A stretch of 10,178 bases of DNA from Methanosarcinales archaeon (lineage in GTDB: Archaea; Halobacteriota; Methanosarcinia; Methanosarcinales; Methanogasteraceae), in NCBI GenBank assembly GCA_030640725.1, contig DAOWIV010000199.1, positions 1 through 10,178 on the forward strand. Reading direction: 5' to 3'. The translations under genes were made by a program, and so were the position numbers. Numbering within the stretch: the first letter of the stretch is position 1; the number at the start of each line of letters is the position of its first letter. The notes below the pieces were generated by a model that worked only from the letters and a program-made list of their open reading frames with translations, did no database searches and was not told where the DNA came from. Below, in pieces: positions 6,542 to 10,178 of this stretch.

Positions 6542-6946
6542 ATGTCAGGAACAAACGAACGTGTGCGGGAACTGATCAAGCGGATGTATACGCTTGGGTA
6601 CAATGTCGGGTACCACCATCATTCAGAGATCGGCTGGGTCTTAGACACGTACAATGCCCTGGCAGGTCAGACCGATGATGCCAGATTGAAGAACCTGCTG
6701 CGGCAGTATTACATAAAAGGAAAGGATGATGGGGAAAAGCGCAGAAAACATGGTGTACATGAGCGTGCTGCAAAGAAAACCGAAACGAACAAAACTTCCG
6801 AACTATCCGATTACGAAACCACACCTTCGGTCTCAGCCGCTGACACGTTATTGCAGCAGCCAGGCGTGCTTTCCATCCCGGATAATATCATGCAGACGGC
6901 ACTGATCGATCTGCCGATGAATCTCAGTGGTTTCAGGTTGATTTGA
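6542..6946 (+). CDS. Small protein of unknown function, third gene of the kinase/KaiC-like operon
   Basis: 134 residues, not recognised. ATG at 6542 follows the KaiC-like stop by six bases, and the ribosome site AAAGGT covers that stop's surroundings, so it belongs to the same operon. Residues 1-68 contain two copies of an amphipathic motif: LIKRMYTLGYNVG (11-23) and LLRQYYIKGKDDG (52-64), with pattern L-(I/L)-(K/R)-x-x-Y-x-x-G-x-x-x-G. A histidine triplet (25-27) follows the first copy, and a basic stretch (EKRRKHG) follows the second. The C-terminal half is Thr/Ser-rich and probably disordered. There is no signal peptide or membrane segment. It could be an adaptor linking kinase and ATPase, but no function can be assigned from sequence. 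Confidence 0.8.
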   Translation: MSGTNERVRELIKRMYTLGYNVGYHHHSEIGWVLDTYNALAGQTDDARLKNLLRQYYIKGKDDGEKRRKHGVHERAAKKTETNKTSELSDYETTPSVSAADTLLQQPGVLSIPDNIMQTALIDLPMNLSGFRLI

Positions 6947-6966
6947 CCATTGCTCAGGCACACGAA

Positions 6967-6990
6967 ATAACCCGGGATTTGTCTGAAGAC
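6967..6990 (+). repeat. Dispersed intergenic repeat, copy C
   Basis: Matches 1763-1787 except for one missing A and one A-to-G change; the core is GTCTGAAGAC with palindromic arms. It lies in the 65-base gap where the kinase operon and argB converge. A role in 3'-end formation is possible, but there is no clear T-run beside it. Confidence 0.7.
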
Positions 6991-7011
6991 TCTGCACTGT
7001 AATATTTGAGT

Positions 7012-7917
7012 TTACGATCCCTTTTCAGACGACCCGTCCATCATCGTCCCGATCCCCTCATCGGTGAGCAGTTCAAGCAGCAGCGAATGTGGTTTGCTGC
7101 CGTCGATGATGTGCACCTTTGAAACGCCGCCATTAATTGCACAGACGCCCGCGTGGACCTTCGGGATCATTCCCCCACTGATCACACCTTTCTCGATTAA
7201 ATCGTCTGCATCTGATGCGGATATATGTGATAAACGCGTATTTTTGACAGAATGATCAAGAAGCACCCCAGGCACATCGGTTAGCAGAATCAACTTCTTT
7301 GCGCGTAGTGCTGCGGCAATATCTCCTGATACGGTGTCTGCATTCAGGTTCAAACTGTTCCCGGCGAGGTCTACGGCAATCGGCGCAATTACAGGGATGT
7401 ATCCGCGCCCTGACGTGATCATGATGATCTCGGGATTGATGATCTCGGTCTCGCCGACCCAGCCCAGATCGACCGCATCCTCGACCCCCTCGACGGTCAC
7501 TGGCGCTTTCTTGCGGGCAAGGATCAGTTTTCCGTCCTTTCCAGAGAGTCCAACGCCCTTGCCGCCGTATTTGCCGATCATCGAGACGATCTTTGTGTTT
7601 ACGTTCCCAACGAGCACCATGCGCGTGATCTCAAGGGTTTCTTCGTCGGTTATGCGCAAACCCCCGGCAAATTCGGGTTTCTTGCCGAGACGCTCCATCT
7701 TCTTAGATATCTCAGGACCTCCGCCGTGCACGATGATCGGATGGATTCCGATGCACTGCAACAGGATCACGTCACGGATGATGTCGTCAAGGATCGATGG
7801 CTCGACGATCGCATTGCCCCCGATCTTGATCACCATGATCGAATCTGCAAACTCCTGGATGTATGGCAGGGCTTCGATCAGGATGTTTGCTCTGGCGATG
7901 CTCTGGTTTTGCTGCAT
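7012..7917 (-). CDS. argB: Acetylglutamate kinase
   Basis: Second step of arginine biosynthesis: phosphorylates N-acetyl-L-glutamate. 301 residues from the chosen ATG. Motifs of the amino-acid kinase fold are in order: VIKIGGNA (29-36), HGGGPEI (64-70), GGLRIT (85-90), GNVNTKI (104-110), LNADTVSGD (191-199) and GGMIPK (248-253). The N-terminal helix before VIKIGG is the extra segment found in arginine-inhibited hexameric enzymes, so feedback inhibition by arginine is likely. The open frame extends to 8214, but the additional 99 codons have no homology, contain repeat DNA and lie beyond the promoter, so ATG 7917 is used. There is no ribosome site, but a TATA-like ACATATTATTA about 28 bases upstream fits a leaderless mRNA. 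No other arg genes are nearby. Confidence 0.96.
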   Translation of the reverse strand: MQQNQSIARANILIEALPYIQEFADSIMVIKIGGNAIVEPSILDDIIRDVILLQCIGIHPIIVHGGGPEISKKMERLGKKPEFAGGLRITDEETLEITRMVLVGNVNTKIVSMIGKYGGKGVGLSGKDGKLILARKKAPVTVEGVEDAVDLGWVGETEIINPEIIMITSGRGYIPVIAPIAVDLAGNSLNLNADTVSGDIAAALRAKKLILLTDVPGVLLDHSVKNTRLSHISASDADDLIEKGVISGGMIPKVHAGVCAINGGVSKVHIIDGSKPHSLLLELLTDEGIGTMMDGSSEKGS

Positions 7918-7932
7918 GGTTCTTTGTGGGGG

Positions 7933-7954
7933 CTTACAAGTAATAATATGTAAG
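7933..7954. promoter_or_regulatory. Palindromic operator-like site over the argB TATA box
   Basis: CTTACA (7933-7938) and TGTAAG (7949-7954) form a perfect 6-base inverted repeat with a 10-base AT-rich spacer. The spacer carries the only TATA-like sequence for argB. A dimeric repressor bound here would block TBP. This is inferred from symmetry and position only. Confidence 0.45.
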
Positions 7955-8006
7955 GAGTGTTCGCCACCATCGTGAGAGGTGTGTTTGCATGTTATACTCG
8001 GGCATA

Positions 8007-8060
8007 CGGCATAAACTGCGATTCTTAAGGGCATGGGCAGGTGTCGCGAGGGGTCTTTAG
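8007..8060 (-). repeat. Dispersed intergenic repeat, copy D (inverted relative to A-C)
   Basis: 8042-8060 is the exact reverse complement of 1780-1798 (19 of 19), and 8007-8020 is the exact reverse complement of 3159-3172 (14 of 14). This copy therefore links copies A and B, which do not share those parts with each other, and may be the most complete version in the window. Confidence 0.65.
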
Positions 8061-8143
8061 GGACTGTCACAAAATAACCCCGGTCAGGTTGAACCTCCTT
8101 AAACACATTCCTTGTCGCACCCGAATCACACGAATGTATGGTA

Positions 8144-8158
8144 TGATAGCGACTATCA
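8144..8158. promoter_or_regulatory. Palindrome upstream of the U32 operon
   Basis: TGATAG-CGA-CTATCA, perfect 6-base arms with a 3-base centre, about 25-30 bases ahead of the TATA-like CCATATCT at 8184-8191. The position suits an activator or repressor site. No known regulator consensus is recognised. Confidence 0.35.
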
Positions 8159-8219
8159 CAGAATGTCCGCAAACATCGCGAATCCATATCTTTTTGAGGA
8201 CTCGCTCCGACCATGAAAC

Positions 8220-9140
8220 ATGGGCGAGGAGATGACCCTCATGGCGCCGGCAGACTCTTTTGAGACTGCTCGCGGCGTAATCGATTCCGGCGCAGACGAG
8301 ATTTATCTCGGGCTTGAAAACCGGAATTTCGTGAATCTGAACCTCTCGGGACGCGGTCGTGGCTGCAATGTGACCACACTCCGGGAACTCGTTGAAATCA
8401 TCGAGTTTGCGCACGAGCGTGGCGTTATAGTGGATTACGCCGTAAACACGCCATTCCTCAGCGATGCACTCGAGGAGATCTTCATAACGCATGTCATGGC
8501 TGGCGTTGATGCGGGCGTGGACGCACTGATCGTCGGTGAACTCGGCGCGATGCAACTGGTGAGAGAGATGGGTACAGGACTTCCGGTTCATGCGAGTGTG
8601 CTTCTGAACACGTTTAATCGCGGGCAGATCGAACTATTGAAGAGCCTGGGCGCAAGTAAGATCGTTCTCCCGTTCAAGATGGAGCTTGACGAGATCCGGG
8701 AACTCTCTGGCTGTGGAATCGACCTCGAGATCTTCGGGCAGTTCGGGTGCTCGAATATCAATGGCACGTGCCATCTCATCCACAGTGCAGGCGAGACAAT
8801 CAACCTCGGAATTCCGTGCCGTGCGAACTACCTGATTGGCGGCGGAGTGCAACGTGTGCATCCGATCCTTGATGCGGGCACAGACTGCTCGCTCTGCAGC
8901 ATCCCTGACCTGCTTGAGATCGGGGTGAGCGCACTCAAGATCGTTGGAAGAGGCATGAATCCGGAGATGATCCGGGAGATCGTGCAGATATACCGGGCGT
9001 GCATCGATCTCGCACTCGATGGAAGCGACGCAGGCGAGATCAAGGATTATGCACTCACAGAAGAGCCGATATGGCAGTTGCTCTGTGAGCAGAAGAGATG
9101 CAAGTACCTCAGGACAAATATTTCCGATTCTTATGTGTGA
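8220..9140 (+). CDS. U32 family protein, UbiU-like (probable [4Fe-4S] protein)
   Basis: 306 residues. N-terminal LMAPADSFETARGVIDSGAD-x-IYLG is the classic U32 opening of a TIM-barrel-like domain. Cys177 and Cys184 (C-x6-C, in GCSNINGTC), Cys200 (IPCR) and Cys223 or Cys226 (before SIPDLL) match the spacing of the four [4Fe-4S] ligands of E. coli UbiU. UbiU is about 331 residues and acts with UbiV in O2-independent ring hydroxylation of ubiquinone precursors. Many U32 members are labelled peptidases, but no protease residues can be pointed to. Two more cysteines (289, 294) lie near the C-terminus. The partner gene starts five bases downstream. The start is uncertain: ATG 8220 lies about 30 bases after a TATA-like CCATATCT, while ATG 8241 follows GAGGAG. 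The substrate is unknown. Confidence 0.85.
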   Translation: MGEEMTLMAPADSFETARGVIDSGADEIYLGLENRNFVNLNLSGRGRGCNVTTLRELVEIIEFAHERGVIVDYAVNTPFLSDALEEIFITHVMAGVDAGVDALIVGELGAMQLVREMGTGLPVHASVLLNTFNRGQIELLKSLGASKIVLPFKMELDEIRELSGCGIDLEIFGQFGCSNINGTCHLIHSAGETINLGIPCRANYLIGGGVQRVHPILDAGTDCSLCSIPDLLEIGVSALKIVGRGMNPEMIREIVQIYRACIDLALDGSDAGEIKDYALTEEPIWQLLCEQKRCKYLRTNISDSYV

Positions 9141-9145
9141 TTTTC

Positions 9146-10009
9146 ATGATTGAACTGAGGACGTGTAATTATTCAAGGATCGACGAAATCGTAGGGCTGA
9201 TCGAAGATGCTGATATTGATTCGGGTGTCAGAATCGGGCTTGGGAGCGAGGGGTGCGTGCATAAGCTGCCACCGGTCGAGGATCTTGTGCGGGCAGCCGA
9301 TCTCAATTGCGCAGGTGGCGTAACGCTGGTGACTCCGATCACGCCTCAGAAGCATTACGACCGGTGCGTAGCGTATATCGAGGAAGTTAATGATCTCGGC
9401 ATCAGAGACCTCCGCATCGTTGTGAACGACCTTGGAATCCTGCATTTGTGTGATATCGCAAGCCCTGTTGCCGGAAGGGGCATCGTGCACACCTCAGAAG
9501 CCTGTCCGTGGGTGGATCACATCCTGCGAGACGAGAGCGATTACGTGAGGGATGCGTACCTCCAGACCAGCCTCAATTACGCCAGAACCAGTGCGCTCTT
9601 CAAGGAGATGGGTGTTGAGGCGATCGAGATTGATCTCCTGCCCCGGACGATTGCGGCGGCAAAGAGGCTGGACTTTGTCGTGTATGCGCATTTCGGGTAC
9701 GCCGTGGTCGCTTATGCGCGGAGCTGCCACACAGCCCGGTTTCATCAGAAGACGCCACCAGAATGTGCACATCTCTGCAATTCGCCGATGGAACTGACAC
9801 TGCGGGAGATATTCGATCTGGAGAGCCTCGGCTTTGCGCCGCCGGATGCTGATGTGGAGGGGGTCTTTCCGACGCTCTATCTGCTTGGAAATGCGATCTA
9901 CATGAAGAGCGACTTCTGTGATGCGGCGGGGGCGGACGGGGTTGTCGTCAATTGCGATATGGACACGCCATCCTCCAAAATACTATATGAGATGGCGACA
10001 CTTGTATAA
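9146..10009 (+). CDS. U32 family protein, UbiV-like (probable [4Fe-4S] protein)
   Basis: 287 residues, close to E. coli UbiV (292). Cys37 (GSEGCVHK), Cys194, Cys207 and Cys211 reproduce the UbiV ligand set Cys39, Cys180, Cys193, Cys197, including the exact C-x12-C-x3-C spacing. The local context SCHTARFHQ also parallels UbiV's CFTARAHN. In UbiV these residues hold a [4Fe-4S] cluster needed for anaerobic hydroxylation in a UbiU-UbiV complex. The frame is open from ATG 9098, inside the previous gene, but ATG 9146 gives the family N-terminus and follows the upstream stop by five bases, with only a weak ribosome site (GTGTGAT). The C-terminal part (about 212-287) differs from UbiV. Operon with the UbiU-like gene is clear; the substrate is not. 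Confidence 0.85.
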   Translation: MIELRTCNYSRIDEIVGLIEDADIDSGVRIGLGSEGCVHKLPPVEDLVRAADLNCAGGVTLVTPITPQKHYDRCVAYIEEVNDLGIRDLRIVVNDLGILHLCDIASPVAGRGIVHTSEACPWVDHILRDESDYVRDAYLQTSLNYARTSALFKEMGVEAIEIDLLPRTIAAAKRLDFVVYAHFGYAVVAYARSCHTARFHQKTPPECAHLCNSPMELTLREIFDLESLGFAPPDADVEGVFPTLYLLGNAIYMKSDFCDAAGADGVVVNCDMDTPSSKILYEMATLV

Positions 10010-10053
10010 TAACAAGACGTGGGGAAAGGTCGTCAACATGAAACCGGAGGAAA

Positions 10054-10167
10054 ATGGCTAAAAGGGATATATCACTCCTCAAAAAACTGGAAATTATTAA
10101 ATTTGAAGGTTCGAGGAAAACGGGTGCTTATGTACTGACAACTAAAGGAAAGGAGGTCATGAAATGA
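10054..10167 (+). CDS. 37-residue winged-helix-like fragment
   Basis: ATG at 10054 has a strong ribosome site (GGAGG, three bases upstream). The product has LLKKLEIIKFEGSRKTGAYV, then LTTKGKEVMK. This resembles the last helix and beta-wing of a winged-helix DNA-binding domain, as in MarR-like regulators or the tail of AlbA/Fic-type proteins. The first helices are missing: an in-frame TGA stands at 10039-10041, and only 44 bases separate the gene from the UbiV-like stop. It overlaps the following ORF by ATGA, implying coupling. Either a truncated regulator or a genuine mini-protein; function cannot be stated. Confidence 0.5.
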   Translation: MAKRDISLLKKLEIIKFEGSRKTGAYVLTTKGKEVMK

Positions 10168-10178
10168 TAAAAACTTTA
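10164..10178 (+). CDS. Start of a downstream gene, cut by the window edge
   Basis: ATG at 10164 overlaps the preceding stop (ATGA) and has a strong ribosome site GGAGGT seven bases upstream (10152-10157). Only MIKTL is visible, so nothing can be said about the product. Confidence 0.5.

Larger units (their letters stand above)
7918..8219. other. Divergent intergenic region between argB and the U32 pair
   Basis: About 300 bases with no credible gene. From left to right it holds the argB TATA box inside a palindrome (7933-7954), a dispersed-repeat copy (8007-8060), the short inverted repeat AGGTTGAACCT (8086-8096), the palindrome TGATAG-CGA-CTATCA (8144-8158) and a possible TATA box for the U32 genes (8184-8191). 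Open frames crossing it on both strands are artefacts of the neighbouring genes and the repeat. Confidence 0.6.

Noticed and set aside
7918..8214. 99-codon N-terminal extension of argB
   Set aside because: It contains repeat DNA, lies upstream of the likely TATA box and has no family similarity. The 301-residue form from ATG 7917 matches known acetylglutamate kinases.
8067..8591. 174-codon frame antisense to the UbiU-like gene
   Set aside because: The opposite strand holds a clear U32 gene with conserved cysteines. This frame has no recognisable features and spans the intergenic region.
8220..10009. Annotation of the pair as U32 peptidases
   Set aside because: No catalytic protease residues can be identified, whereas the iron-sulfur cysteine patterns of UbiU and UbiV are present, so a hydroxylase-type role is more likely.

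Overview
The window looks like chromosomal DNA of a methanogen-related euryarchaeon (Methanomicrobia / Methanosarcinales / Syntropharchaeia-like). The evidence is archaeal A-type ATP synthase genes (atpF, atpA), the archaeal-type D-aminoacyl-tRNA deacylase DtdA, a KaiC-family ATPase next to a histidine kinase, TATA-type promoters just upstream of start codons (several compatible with leaderless mRNAs), and GGTGA/GGAGG ribosome sites. No species can be named from this sequence alone.

Layout. 1-1332 (minus): atpF followed by an overlapping atpA that runs off the left edge. 1333-1841: about 500 bases with no credible gene and one copy of a dispersed repeat. 1842-2067 (plus): two overlapping short open frames that look like the tail of an MNT-type nucleotidyltransferase and the head of a HepT-like protein, the second ending inside the following gene. 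2058-2142 (plus): tRNA-Leu(UAA). 2176-4508 (minus): dtdA and aroA (EPSP synthase), separated by 149 bases with another repeat copy. 4579-6946 (plus): a tight three-gene unit of soluble PAS histidine kinase, KaiC-like ATPase and a small unknown protein with an internal repeat. 7012-7917 (minus): argB (acetylglutamate kinase), convergent with that unit. 7918-8219: a divergent intergenic region with repeat sequence and two operator-like palindromes. 8220-10009 (plus): two adjacent U32-family proteins whose cysteine patterns match UbiU and UbiV. 10054-10178: a tiny winged-helix fragment coupled to a gene that leaves the window.

The metabolic genes (ATP synthase, shikimate, arginine, tRNA quality control) are housekeeping and do not form one pathway. 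Two units look like dedicated systems. The kinase/KaiC-like/small-protein operon is divergent from aroA across a single palindromic TATA box. The ATPase lacks the glutamates that catalyse hydrolysis in KaiC, so the unit looks like a signalling module. The UbiU/UbiV-like pair keeps the [4Fe-4S] cysteine ligands known from the anaerobic ubiquinone hydroxylases. This suggests an oxygen-independent hydroxylase in an organism that probably makes no ubiquinone, so its substrate is an open question.

All motif, spacing and residue statements were read by eye. No database search, alignment or folding program was run.
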